From Alphaproteobacteria bacterium (GTDB taxonomy: Bacteria; Pseudomonadota; Alphaproteobacteria; ATCC43930; CGMCC-115725), in the NCBI GenBank assembly GCA_019237175.1, contig JAFAHP010000024.1, forward strand, positions 1 through 10,493: a stretch of DNA of 10,493 nucleotides, in the 5' to 3' direction. Under the pieces are notes generated by a model, which was not told where the DNA came from, made no database searches, and saw nothing but the letters and a program-made list of their open reading frames with translations. Position numbers and translations under genes: made by a program. Position 1 is the stretch's first letter. Every line of letters begins with the position of its first letter. Shown here piece after piece: positions 1 to 6,547 of this stretch.

Positions 1-213
1 GACCGTGTGCGCCGAGGCGCGGCGCTCACCCGACAGCCATGCCGCCCATAAGCCGATCGCCGCGCGTAGATCATCGGCGACGGCGAACCGCGGCAGCGGC
101 ACCGGCCCGGGCAGCGCGGGAAAACTCGGCTTTTTCCCCGATCCGCCGAGTGGGCGAGGTTTTTGACCGACTATAACCCCTGCCGTCGCATTCGGCGGAG
201 CGGTCGAGGTCAC
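1..213 (-). CDS. xerC: Tyrosine recombinase XerC, N-terminal part (cut by window edge)
   Basis: The reverse strand reads openly from a GTG at 213-211 to the window edge, giving 71 codons. After a variable Pro/Gly-rich leader of about 45 residues comes PRFAVADDLRAAIGLW, then AAWLSGERRASAHTV. This is the start of the SAM-like core-binding domain that opens XerC/XerD recombinases, usually just before the SxxTxxxY-type helix. The catalytic domain (Arg, His and Tyr residues) lies outside the window. In the family, XerC acts with XerD at dif to resolve chromosome dimers. The GTG overlaps the TGA of the DUF484 gene (GTGA at 213-210), which suggests translational coupling. I see no clear Shine-Dalgarno, so a start closer to the conserved domain is possible. 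The leader is longer than usual. XerD or a related integrase is a weaker alternative; the DUF484 neighbour favours XerC. Confidence 0.8.
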   Translation of the reverse strand, partial: MTSTAPPNATAGVIVGQKPRPLGGSGKKPSFPALPGPVPLPRFAVADDLRAAIGLWAAWLSGERRASAHTV

Positions 214-962
214 CGGCCGCGCTCGAGCCACTGCCCGATCGTGATCGCGACGGCGCGTGCCAGAAAATTCAGCAATTCGGTGCCAAGCCCTGGGTGAAAT
301 GTGCCGGCTCTGCGCGTGCCGATGCACATCAGCCCCGCCGGACCGGCGCGGCCAAACGACAACCGCACCAGCGCCTGAGAACGCACCAGTCCGGCGGCCG
401 CTCCGAAGAGGGTCGGGTCGCCCTTGACGTCGGTGCATAAGAGAACGTCGCGATCGGGACCGAGCAGGTGGTCGACAACGCCCGCGCGCAACAGACGGAT
501 ACCGGGTAGAGGCATCCGCGCCGTACGCGCTGCCGTACTCTCGATGCCGAGTGTGACGGCATCGACATCGATCAGCACGGCAAGATCGGTCGTCACGATC
601 TGCAACAGGTGTTCGAACCCAGTGGCCTTTAATAGAGCCAACGTCGCCTTGTGTACGCGACATTGGCCGGCGAGGTTGCCGCGGCTGAGGGCGATCAATT
701 TTTTGTGCTCGTCTTGCGCCCGCTGCAGTTCGCCGCGCAGCCGCTCCAGCATGAAATGCTGAAAATCGAGGACCCCGTCGCCGCTGCGGTTGGGTGCCCG
801 CAGCAAATGCAGCGCGTCGGGGTGGCGATCGAGGAAGTCGGGATGCTCGCGCAGATAGGCGATCACATCGGCGGCGCCGATAGCACTGGCCCGGCTCGAC
901 GACGACTCGCCGCCGAGCGGTTTTGGCTGGTCGTAAGGGCGATCGGCCAATGCTAACTCCAT
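210..962 (-). CDS. DUF484 family protein (GAF-like)
   Basis: A 250-residue protein with the DUF484 signature. Residues 32-57 hold the conserved helix-turn block around VIAYLREHPDFLDRHPDAL. Residues 65-95 are charged and probably a coiled coil (FMLERLRGELQRAQDEHKKL). A GAF-like alpha/beta domain follows, ending in a G-rich strand and the segment FHPGLGTELLNFLARAV. No membrane segment or signal peptide is seen. The biochemical role of the family is not established; it is commonly encoded beside xerC in Proteobacteria, as here, where its stop overlaps the xerC start. The ATG at 962 is the first good start and keeps the whole conserved block. It lacks an obvious Shine-Dalgarno. The gene is divergent from priA across 145 bp that should hold both promoters, though no convincing -35/-10 pair was found there. 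Confidence 0.88.
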   Translation of the reverse strand: MELALADRPYDQPKPLGGESSSSRASAIGAADVIAYLREHPDFLDRHPDALHLLRAPNRSGDGVLDFQHFMLERLRGELQRAQDEHKKLIALSRGNLAGQCRVHKATLALLKATGFEHLLQIVTTDLAVLIDVDAVTLGIESTAARTARMPLPGIRLLRAGVVDHLLGPDRDVLLCTDVKGDPTLFGAAAGLVRSQALVRLSFGRAGPAGLMCIGTRRAGTFHPGLGTELLNFLARAVAITIGQWLERGR

Positions 963-1107
963 GTCGTTGCGCCGCGAAGCGGGCGATCTCGAAGGGCGGC
1001 GGCAGACAACCAGTTCATCGGAAAGCGCGCCTCAAACCTTTCTGCAGTACGAGATTACCGGGATCGAGAGCCTTGCCGCGTGCCGGGTCCGATAGCAAGT
1101 GTAGCCG

Positions 1108-3393
1108 ATGCCCGAGCGACATGCCAGTTCCGAGGGCGCGTCCGCCCAAGATGCCGATGGTCGATCGGTGCCCACGACCTGCCGGGCGAAGGGGCGGAAC
1201 GTCCAAGTGCTGCTGCCACTGCCGTTGCCCGGTGCGCTCGACTATCGGGTACCGGTTGGTACGCTACCGCCCGAGGACGGAAGTTTTATTCGCGTGCCAC
1301 TGGGTTCGCGCAGCCTCGTCGGTGTGGTTTGGGACGACCGCGCAGAGCCGGAGGCGGGCGATCTTTCCTTCGATCGGCTAAAGCCGATTGGCGAAGTCTT
1401 GCCATTACGGCCTCTCGATCCGGCGCTGCGTCGTTTTGTCGAGCGCGTCGCCGCCTACACGATGGCCCCGCCGGGGGCCGTGTTGCGCATGGGAATGAGC
1501 GTCGGCGAAGCTCTGCAGCCGCCGCGGCCGCGCCGGCTGTGCACGATAGCACCTGCTGGGCTGACGGCACTCGACAATGGCTCGGCGGTTCTGTTGACCC
1601 CCAGGCGCCGGCGAGTGCTCGAGGTCTTGCGCGACCACCCGCCTCTACCTATTGCCGATGCCGCCCGGCTGGCCGGGTGCGGCGCCGGTGTCGTCCGCAG
1701 CCTGATCGTCAGCGGCCTGGCGCAGGAACGTCTTGTTCCAGCTGAAGACCTCGCACGCCCCTGGCCCGATTGGCGCATGAGCGAGGTTCAGCTTTCCGCC
1801 GACCAGGCCGCCGCTGCCGGCCGGCTGATCGCTCGCGTCGAGACCGCCGGTTTCAGTGTGACCCTGCTTGATGGGGTCACCGGCTCAGGAAAAACCGAAA
1901 CCTACTTCGCGGCGATCGCCGCCGTACTTGCCGCTGGTCGGCAAGTCCTGGTGCTGTTGCCGGAAATCGCGCTCAGCGCGCAATGGCTGCAGCGCTTTCG
2001 CGACCGTTTTGGCGTGTCGCCGGCGCAGTGGCATTCGGACACGGTTCACAGCGAGCGCCGCGACACCTGGCGCGGGGTGGCTTCTGGGCGCGTGCCCCTG
2101 GTGGTCGGGGCACGCTCGGCGTTGTTTTTGCCATTCCCCGAACTTGGCCTGATCGTTGTCGACGAGGAGCATGACCCATCTTACAAGCAGGAGGACGGGG
2201 TGTGCTATCAGGCGCGCGATATGGCGGTGCTGCGTGCCTCGGTGGCCGGCATCCCGATCGTGCTGGTGTCGGCGACACCATCGCTCGAAACGGTCGTCAA
2301 TGTCGCCCGCGGGCGCTACCAGCGCGTCAGCCTGCCGCGCCGCTACGCCGAAGCGGTCCTCCCGGAAGTGCAGCTTGTGGATATGCGCCGCGAGCGAATG
2401 GACCCCGGCCGCTTCCTATCGCCGCCGCTCGTCTCGGCACTCGCCGAAACCTTTGCCGCCGGTGAGCAGGCTTTACTGTTTTTGAACCGCCGCGGTTATG
2501 CGCCCTTAACCTTGTGTCGCGCCTGCGGCCACCGTTTTGAATGTGCGAATTGCAGCGCCTGGCTCGTCGAGCATCGTTTCACCCACCGGCTGTTGTGCCA
2601 TCATTGCGGCCACGCCGAGGCGGTGCCGCCGCTGTGTCCGGAATGCATGACGGCCGGCGTCCTGGTGCCGTGCGGCCCAGGGGTCGAACGACTGCTCGAC
2701 GAGGTGTCGGCACGATTTCCGGCGGCGCGAGCGGCGCTGATGGTCAGCGACGTGCTAACCGGCCCGCGTGCGGCGGCCGAACTGGCCCGCGCGATGATCG
2801 AGCGGCACATCGACGTGCTGATCGGAACCCAGGTCGTCGCCAAGGGCCATCATTTTCCGCTGCTGACCCTGGTCGGTGTCGTCGATGCGGATCTTGGGCT
2901 TATTGGCGGCGATCTGCGCGCGGCAGAGCGAACTTACCAGCTGCTGCATCAGGTCGGCGGGCGCGCCGGACGTGCCGATCGCAAAGGCCGGGTGCTGATC
3001 CAAACATTCATGCCCGAGCAGCCGGTGATGACGGCGCTGGCCTCGGGCGACCGCGACCGTTTTCTCGAGGCCGAGGCCACGGCGCGGCGCGCCGCCGGAC
3101 TGCCGCCTTTCGGTCGGCTTGCTGCGGTGATCGTCAGCGCCGCCGATGCCGATGCCGCCGACTTTGCCGCTCGGGCGCTTGCCCGCGCGGCGCCGCAATT
3201 ACCGGGCGTCGCCGTGCTGGGACCCGCACCTGCACCGCTCGCGATCCTGCGCGGACGGCATCGCCGCCGCTTCCTGGTCAAAGCCGAACGCCGGGTCAAT
3301 TTGCAGGCGGTGGTGCGCGATTGGGTATCGCGCGTGCGCCTTAAGGGCTCGGTGCGGCTGCAGATCGACATCGATCCATACAGCTTTTTGTAA
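1108..3393 (+). CDS. priA: Primosomal protein N' (PriA), replication-restart 3'-5' helicase
   Basis: Full-length PriA (761 aa from the ATG at 1108; the family is about 730). PriA binds stalled forks and D-loops and reloads the replisome. The N-terminal 3'BD begins near residue 32 (VQVLLPLPLPGALDYRVP). Helicase motifs appear in order: Walker A GVTGSGKT (256-263), Walker B DEEH (352-355), SATPS (388-392), GTQVVAKGHHF (573-583) and QVGGRAGR (615-622). Eight cysteines form the two zinc sites inserted in the second helicase lobe: C470, C473, C479, C482, C497, C500, C510 and C513. All diagnostic residues are present, so the enzyme looks functional. The start is uncertain: neither the ATG at 1108 nor an in-frame GTG at 1168 has a good Shine-Dalgarno, and the family-conserved part begins only around 1200. 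No U-tract hairpin terminator follows the stop. Confidence 0.96.
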   Translation: MPERHASSEGASAQDADGRSVPTTCRAKGRNVQVLLPLPLPGALDYRVPVGTLPPEDGSFIRVPLGSRSLVGVVWDDRAEPEAGDLSFDRLKPIGEVLPLRPLDPALRRFVERVAAYTMAPPGAVLRMGMSVGEALQPPRPRRLCTIAPAGLTALDNGSAVLLTPRRRRVLEVLRDHPPLPIADAARLAGCGAGVVRSLIVSGLAQERLVPAEDLARPWPDWRMSEVQLSADQAAAAGRLIARVETAGFSVTLLDGVTGSGKTETYFAAIAAVLAAGRQVLVLLPEIALSAQWLQRFRDRFGVSPAQWHSDTVHSERRDTWRGVASGRVPLVVGARSALFLPFPELGLIVVDEEHDPSYKQEDGVCYQARDMAVLRASVAGIPIVLVSATPSLETVVNVARGRYQRVSLPRRYAEAVLPEVQLVDMRRERMDPGRFLSPPLVSALAETFAAGEQALLFLNRRGYAPLTLCRACGHRFECANCSAWLVEHRFTHRLLCHHCGHAEAVPPLCPECMTAGVLVPCGPGVERLLDEVSARFPAARAALMVSDVLTGPRAAAELARAMIERHIDVLIGTQVVAKGHHFPLLTLVGVVDADLGLIGGDLRAAERTYQLLHQVGGRAGRADRKGRVLIQTFMPEQPVMTALASGDRDRFLEAEATARRAAGLPPFGRLAAVIVSAADADAADFAARALARAAPQLPGVAVLGPAPAPLAILRGRHRRRFLVKAERRVNLQAVVRDWVSRVRLKGSVRLQIDIDPYSFL

Positions 3394-3504
3394 TCCCCTT
3401 TGGCACCGGCTCTGGCAGAGAATTCCTAACGATATTCGGTCAAAAACATCTGCGGGCCGCCCTGGCTAGTGCGCTTTTCACCAAGCCCGAGGCACTCCCC
3501 TCCG

Positions 3505-3566
3505 CGTCATGGCCGGACTTGTTCCGGCTATCCACGTGGATCCCCGGGACGAGCCCGGGGATGACG
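3505..3566. repeat. REP-like dispersed palindromic element of alphaproteobacterial type
   Basis: A 62-bp unit built of nested palindromes. The outer arms CGTCAT (3505-3510) and ATGACG (3561-3566) are complementary. Inside are a 6-bp stem GCCGGA/TCCGGC (3512-3517 and 3523-3528, loop CTTGT), a perfect 10-bp palindrome TCCACGTGGA (3531-3540), and a 9-bp stem ATCCCCGGG/CCCGGGGAT (3540-3548 and 3554-3562, loop ACGAG). The second stem shares bases with the central palindrome and the outer arm, so alternative folds compete. From general knowledge, nearly identical units are scattered in many copies in alphaproteobacterial intergenic regions and are often mis-annotated as small proteins starting MAGLVPAIHV, which is exactly the translation here from the ATG at 3509. 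It may also act as an mRNA 3' end or stabiliser for priA, but there is no U-tract. Confidence 0.85.
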
Positions 3567-3594
3567 AATGTGAGGGGGTTGCGAGAGATCGAGT

Positions 3595-3602
3595 GGAGGA
3601 GG
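3595..3602 (+). promoter_or_regulatory. Extended Shine-Dalgarno-like site upstream of the SPFH gene
   Basis: GGAGGAGG lies 9 nt before an in-frame GTG at 3612. It would start the SPFH protein 14 codons upstream of the GTG at 3654 preferred here. The added residues are Arg-rich and not obviously conserved. A second site, GGAGGG at 3643-3648, precedes the GTG pair at 3651/3654. Confidence 0.4.
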
Positions 3603-3642
3603 CTCGTAGCGGTGCGGCGAAGCAGAGCACAAACTGTTCAAT

Positions 3643-3648
3643 GGAGGG
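3643..3648 (+). promoter_or_regulatory. Ribosome binding site chosen for the SPFH gene
   Basis: GGAGG at 3643-3647 (GGAGGG to 3648) is 6 nt from the GTG at 3654 and only 3 nt from the GTG at 3651. The spacing favours 3654 as the initiation codon. Confidence 0.5.
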
Positions 3649-3653
3649 TTGTG

Positions 3654-4496
3654 GTGCAAGGTGTTCGCAGCGTCATTTCTACCCTGACCAGCGACGGTCA
3701 GGAAGTCATGGGTCCCGGTATACTGGTTTGGCACTATCCGGACAATTCGATTGTCAATAATTCGCTGCTCACTGTCGAGAGCAATCATTTTTGTGTCTTG
3801 AAATCGCGAGGTGCGATTTTAAATGTTTACGATACTGGACAATATCCGGTAACGACACCGGACCGGCCGATACTGGGCTCGTTCACGCAGGCTTTCTTTG
3901 GCGGTCAGAGTCCGTGGCAATATGAAGCGCTTTATATAAATCGCGCCAAAATGGTCGTCAAAGCCAGCGGATTGGCCTTGTCTGCCGAAATGGCCGAAAT
4001 GAGTTATGAGGTCGATTACTATTTTCACGTCGCGACCAAAGAAGACGCCGTGGCGCTTGTCACTCATATGCCGGTCAGCGAGCACATGATCACGGCGATA
4101 CAGGTGAATGAATACTCAAAGCCGGTCGTCGAACAAGCGATTAATCAGGTGGTGCAGGTCACACCGCTCGAGCGGGTAAACGAAAAAATCCACGAAATCG
4201 GGGAGGTTGTGCACGGCCATCTGCAGGACTTTCTGAAGGTGTTCGGTCTCACCCTCGACACCGTCAAGGTGCTGGTCTTCCCGCGTGACGAACGCATGCG
4301 GGCATTGATCTCGCTACGCGCCTTTGGCCTGCAGGAGATCGATGCAGTACGCTACTACATCGCGATGTCAATGGCCGAGCATGGGCTGGTCTCGGCCCCG
4401 AACATGGCGATCGGCCAGGCTTTTCATATCGGCGCGCCGGTGCAAGCCACGGTGGCGCTGGGTGGGATCGGCCCGCGTCCTTCGAACAATGTCTGA
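3654..4496 (+). CDS. SPFH-domain (virion-core-protein-like) protein
   Basis: A 280-residue protein from the GTG at 3654. The order of motifs resembles the SPFH/virion-core (YdjI-like) family: an N-terminal beta region with VESNHFCVLKSRGAILNVYD (41-60), a GQYPVTTPDRPILGSF stretch, then a GGQSPW...EALYINR block where relatives have a similar GG-x-P segment followed by a strand ending in an Asn. The all-beta part runs to about residue 150. A helical region follows from TPLERVNEKIHEIGEVV (170 on), in the place where SPFH proteins oligomerise. No transmembrane helix or signal peptide is seen, so it is probably cytosolic or peripherally attached. Function is unknown; family members are thought to form ring or scaffold assemblies. 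The gene continues into a helical-protein gene with an 8-bp overlap. Positions 3721-3960 are about 47% GC by hand count, against 68% in a sampled priA stretch, hinting at acquisition. A longer reading frame starts at a TTG (3519) inside the REP-like element and is rejected as a start. Confidence 0.68.
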   Translation: MQGVRSVISTLTSDGQEVMGPGILVWHYPDNSIVNNSLLTVESNHFCVLKSRGAILNVYDTGQYPVTTPDRPILGSFTQAFFGGQSPWQYEALYINRAKMVVKASGLALSAEMAEMSYEVDYYFHVATKEDAVALVTHMPVSEHMITAIQVNEYSKPVVEQAINQVVQVTPLERVNEKIHEIGEVVHGHLQDFLKVFGLTLDTVKVLVFPRDERMRALISLRAFGLQEIDAVRYYIAMSMAEHGLVSAPNMAIGQAFHIGAPVQATVALGGIGPRPSNNV

Positions 4497-5061
4497 TCCG
4501 CTGCCGGGAGGCTCGCTGCCAGGCGAGCACAGCCGTCTCTACCGGATCGGGGTCATGCTGCTCAACGGCTATGGGTATAATTGGTACCGGCGGGAGAACC
4601 AAATGCGGGCCGACGACCTGTTGATCCGGTCACGCGCCAGCGAGCATCTGGAGAAGGCCGCCGTGAGATTGCGCGATCTCGAAAGCCGCTATCGACGCAA
4701 ATACCTGCTGCCGCCAACGCGCGAGCGCCCCGATCCGGAACCGCAGGCGGTCGCGGGGGCGCGGCGATTCCGTGTCCTCATGGAGCGAGTGCTCGAGATC
4801 GACACCGGCCTACGCGGGGCAGCGGTCCCGCCTGAAGACAAGATCTGGCAGCGCCATCGCAGCGAACTCGATGCATTAGAGCGATTGACCCAATGCGATG
4901 CGATTTTGGTGGCCGGCGCCAAAGAGCTGGACGACTTGATTACCCGGGTCCCCGCTGATGCCGCTCTCGACTCGGAAACCGAACAGAATATCGATCGCTA
5001 TTTGGGTGAGCTGGCGGCCGTCTTGACCCAGCGGGCGGAGTTGTTGGCAATCCGCCCGTAG
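4489..5061 (+). CDS. Hypothetical helical protein coupled to the SPFH gene
   Basis: I do not recognise this 190-residue protein. Its ATG at 4489 overlaps the SPFH stop by 8 bp, so the two are almost certainly co-translated; the reading frame stays open further upstream inside the SPFH gene, but that extension is a shadow. Residues 1-15 are Gly/Pro-rich. Residues 17-35 form an aromatic block containing LLNGYGYNWYRRENQ. Residues 36-72 are charged and predicted helical (ASEHLEKAAVRLRDLESRYR), followed by a Pro/Arg-rich linker at 75-85. The remainder is amphipathic helix with regular Leu and acidic residues, ending DRYLGELAAVLTQRAELLAIRP. There is a single cysteine, no membrane segment, no signal peptide and no catalytic motif. 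Such composition fits an adaptor or structural partner of the SPFH protein, which is inference from gene order alone. Its stop is 19 bp from the stop of the convergent gene. Confidence 0.75.
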   Translation: MSDPLPGGSLPGEHSRLYRIGVMLLNGYGYNWYRRENQMRADDLLIRSRASEHLEKAAVRLRDLESRYRRKYLLPPTRERPDPEPQAVAGARRFRVLMERVLEIDTGLRGAAVPPEDKIWQRHRSELDALERLTQCDAILVAGAKELDDLITRVPADAALDSETEQNIDRYLGELAAVLTQRAELLAIRP

Positions 5062-5080
5062 CGAGGGAGCTGGCCACCCG

Positions 5081-6238
5081 CTAGCCGCCGCCCCACAATT
5101 CCAGGCTGGCGAGGCGCGCTCCGGCCGAGAGCGCTTCGAGTTTGGCCCACTGTATCGATGGGTGAACACGACGGACGTGCGTTGCCTGCGCAAAACCGCA
5201 ATCGGTGCCGGCCATGATGTTGTCGCGGCCGACTAATCGGGCCAGACGAACCAGCCGTTGCGCCACCAATTCCGGATGTTCGACAATATTAGTCGCGTGA
5301 CTGACAACGCCGGGCACGAGCTTACAGCCTTCCGGCAACCTGACGCTCTCCCAGATCCGCCATTCATGCTCGTGCCGCGGGTTCGCCATCTCGATGCAGT
5401 ACGCGCCCGCTCTGACTCGCAGCACGAGATCGATGATGTGCTTGATCTCAATGTCGCTGACATGCGGTGTCGCGAAGCTGCCCCAGCAGATATGATAGCG
5501 CACGCGCTCCTGCGGTAACCCGTCGAGCGCGTGATTCAGCGCTGCGACCCGCATCTCCGCCCAATTTCGGTATTCTTCGAGCGGCCTATCGGCGAATGCG
5601 ACATCATACATGTAGGGCAGGAAGGCATCGTCGACTTGCAGGAGCAGCCCGGCGTCGATGACGGCGCGGTACTCCTCCCGAAGTGCTTCCGCCAACGCAA
5701 ACAGGAACTCTTCCTCGCTCCCATAATGGCCCAGGCGAAACCGCGGCATGGCACTCGCCGGCGCCACCAGCGGCACAAACCCCTCGACGTCCAAGCCCTG
5801 CAACGCGCTTTTGAACACGTCGATGTCGTGGGCGATCGCCGCCTGCCCTTTGTAAAAAATCGGACCGGTCGCGATTGGTATACCCCGCCGCGGAAGATGC
5901 TGCGTTGGGAAATATTCGGCGTAGAATTCGGGGAACAGCGATTGGTCGCGACCAGCGCCGCGCGGCTCATCGATGTCTTGTTCCTCGATATTGCCCAGCC
6001 GCTCGATGACATAGGCCGACCAGGTGCGAAACTTGCCGAACTCGCCATCGCTGACAATGTCGATGCCAATTTCCCGCTGACGGCGCACGACATCGGCGAC
6101 CGACCGGCGCAATTGCGCCTCGAAAGCTGCCCGATCGGCCGCGACACCTTGTTCGATCGCCGAAATGTAGCGCAGCAACTCGGGCGGCCTGATCAGGCTC
6201 CCGACATGGGTGGTCGGAATTCGGTTCGCGAGCAGCAT
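5081..6238 (-). CDS. Methionine synthase II-like (MetE C-terminal domain) zinc methyltransferase
   Basis: A 385-residue single-domain TIM-barrel protein of the cobalamin-independent methionine synthase II group (COG0620, UROD/MetE-like). The N-terminus has the family THVGSLIRPPELL (10-22). The thiol-activating zinc site is complete: H249 and C251 in YHICWGSF, E283 in YCIEMANP, and C347 in GTDCGFAQ, in the same order as the H, C, E and C ligands of E. coli MetE. The N-terminal half of full-length MetE (about 750 aa) is absent, as normal for this stand-alone group. The substrate cannot be read from sequence: methyl transfer to homocysteine, or thiol alkyl transfer as in epoxyalkane:coenzyme M transferase, are options. 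The ATG at 6238 has GGAGG at the right distance; a TTG two codons upstream is less likely. The gene is convergent with the helical-protein gene and divergent from atpH. Confidence 0.87.
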   Translation of the reverse strand: MLLANRIPTTHVGSLIRPPELLRYISAIEQGVAADRAAFEAQLRRSVADVVRRQREIGIDIVSDGEFGKFRTWSAYVIERLGNIEEQDIDEPRGAGRDQSLFPEFYAEYFPTQHLPRRGIPIATGPIFYKGQAAIAHDIDVFKSALQGLDVEGFVPLVAPASAMPRFRLGHYGSEEEFLFALAEALREEYRAVIDAGLLLQVDDAFLPYMYDVAFADRPLEEYRNWAEMRVAALNHALDGLPQERVRYHICWGSFATPHVSDIEIKHIIDLVLRVRAGAYCIEMANPRHEHEWRIWESVRLPEGCKLVPGVVSHATNIVEHPELVAQRLVRLARLVGRDNIMAGTDCGFAQATHVRRVHPSIQWAKLEALSAGARLASLELWGGG

Positions 6239-6244
6239 CGTCAA

Positions 6245-6249
6245 CCTCC
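6245..6249 (-). promoter_or_regulatory. Ribosome binding site of the MetE-like gene
   Basis: On the minus strand GGAGG (6249-6245) is followed by six bases and then the ATG at 6238. This spacing selects the ATG over the in-frame TTG at 6244, which would begin directly next to the site. Confidence 0.65.
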
Positions 6250-6303
6250 GGCGGCTGCATGTAGAATGCCGCGGGTCACTCTAAGACGGCAACAGCCGGC
6301 GTC

Positions 6304-6335
6304 GGTCGCGCGCCGGCGAGCACGATCGCGCGACC
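6304..6335. repeat. 9-bp perfect inverted repeat in the divergent control region
   Basis: GGTCGCGCG (6304-6312) is exactly complementary to CGCGCGACC (6327-6335) with a 14-nt spacer. It could be a DNA-binding site in the divergent promoter region or an RNA hairpin in the 5' leader of the MetE-like transcript. There is no U-tract, so it is not a classical terminator. In GC-rich DNA a CG-repeat arm pair of this length can occur by chance. Confidence 0.45.
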
Positions 6336-6547
6336 CGATCAACCGGCATGAGCATCGGGAGTGATGATATAACCTGTTGGAATTGGGCACCTTGCGGTGG
6401 TTGCGTGGGACGGGCAGCTGTGTTAGGAACCGCACGGATTTCGCGGGGTCCGGTGGCCCCTTACGCGCCTCGCGCCGAAATCCCCCAATTTGCCACGGGG
6501 TTTCGCGACCGCCCTCCGCCGGCGCGCTGACTGGGGACCGCTTCTCA

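Larger units (their letters stand above)
6239..6547. other. Divergent non-coding region between the MetE-like gene and atpH
   Basis: About 310 bp with no credible gene; short frames here lack family resemblance and Shine-Dalgarno sites. It should contain the atp F1 operon promoter and leader and the promoter of the MetE-like gene. I see an AT-rich patch at 6364-6373 (GATGATATAA), the longest in the region and a possible -10 zone, but without a matching -35 at 16-18 bp. On the minus strand TTGCCG, about 18 bp from CATTCT, is a weak candidate for the MetE-like gene. The distance from the AT-rich patch to the atpH start would leave a leader of roughly 170 nt. Confidence 0.6.

Noticed and set aside
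963..1107. Promoters or a small gene between the DUF484 gene and priA
   Set aside because: No convincing -35/-10 pair at correct spacing was found on either strand, and the short frames here match no family.
2541..3344. Plus-strand frame of 267 codons within priA
   Set aside because: It is a frame-shifted shadow of priA, very rich in Arg, Gly and Ala, while the priA frame carries the zinc sites and helicase motifs.
3394..3504. Possible rho-independent terminator directly after priA
   Set aside because: No stem of useful length followed by a T-run is present; the nearest strong hairpins belong to the repeat at 3505-3566 and lack a U-tract.
3519..3653. N-terminal extension of the SPFH protein from a TTG
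   Set aside because: The start lies in the repeat, has no Shine-Dalgarno, and the extra residues are repeat-encoded and Arg-rich. Better starts with ribosome binding sites exist at 3612 and 3654.
3509..3760. Plus-strand frame beginning MAGLVPAIHV
   Set aside because: It starts inside the palindromic repeat and is the well-known spurious translation of that element; its remainder overlaps the SPFH gene in another frame.
4324..4488. Upstream extension of the helical-protein gene
   Set aside because: This part lies entirely over the SPFH coding sequence in another frame and is Arg/Ser-rich; the ATG at 4489 at the SPFH stop is the natural start.
5531..6364. Long plus-strand frame of 277 codons opposite the MetE-like gene
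   Set aside because: It is antisense to a gene with a complete family signature and zinc ligands, shows no recognisable motif, and such long antisense frames are common in GC-rich DNA.
6377..6547. Extension of atpH to an upstream TTG
   Set aside because: The added residues do not resemble delta subunits, and the protein from 6548 already has the normal length and N-terminus.
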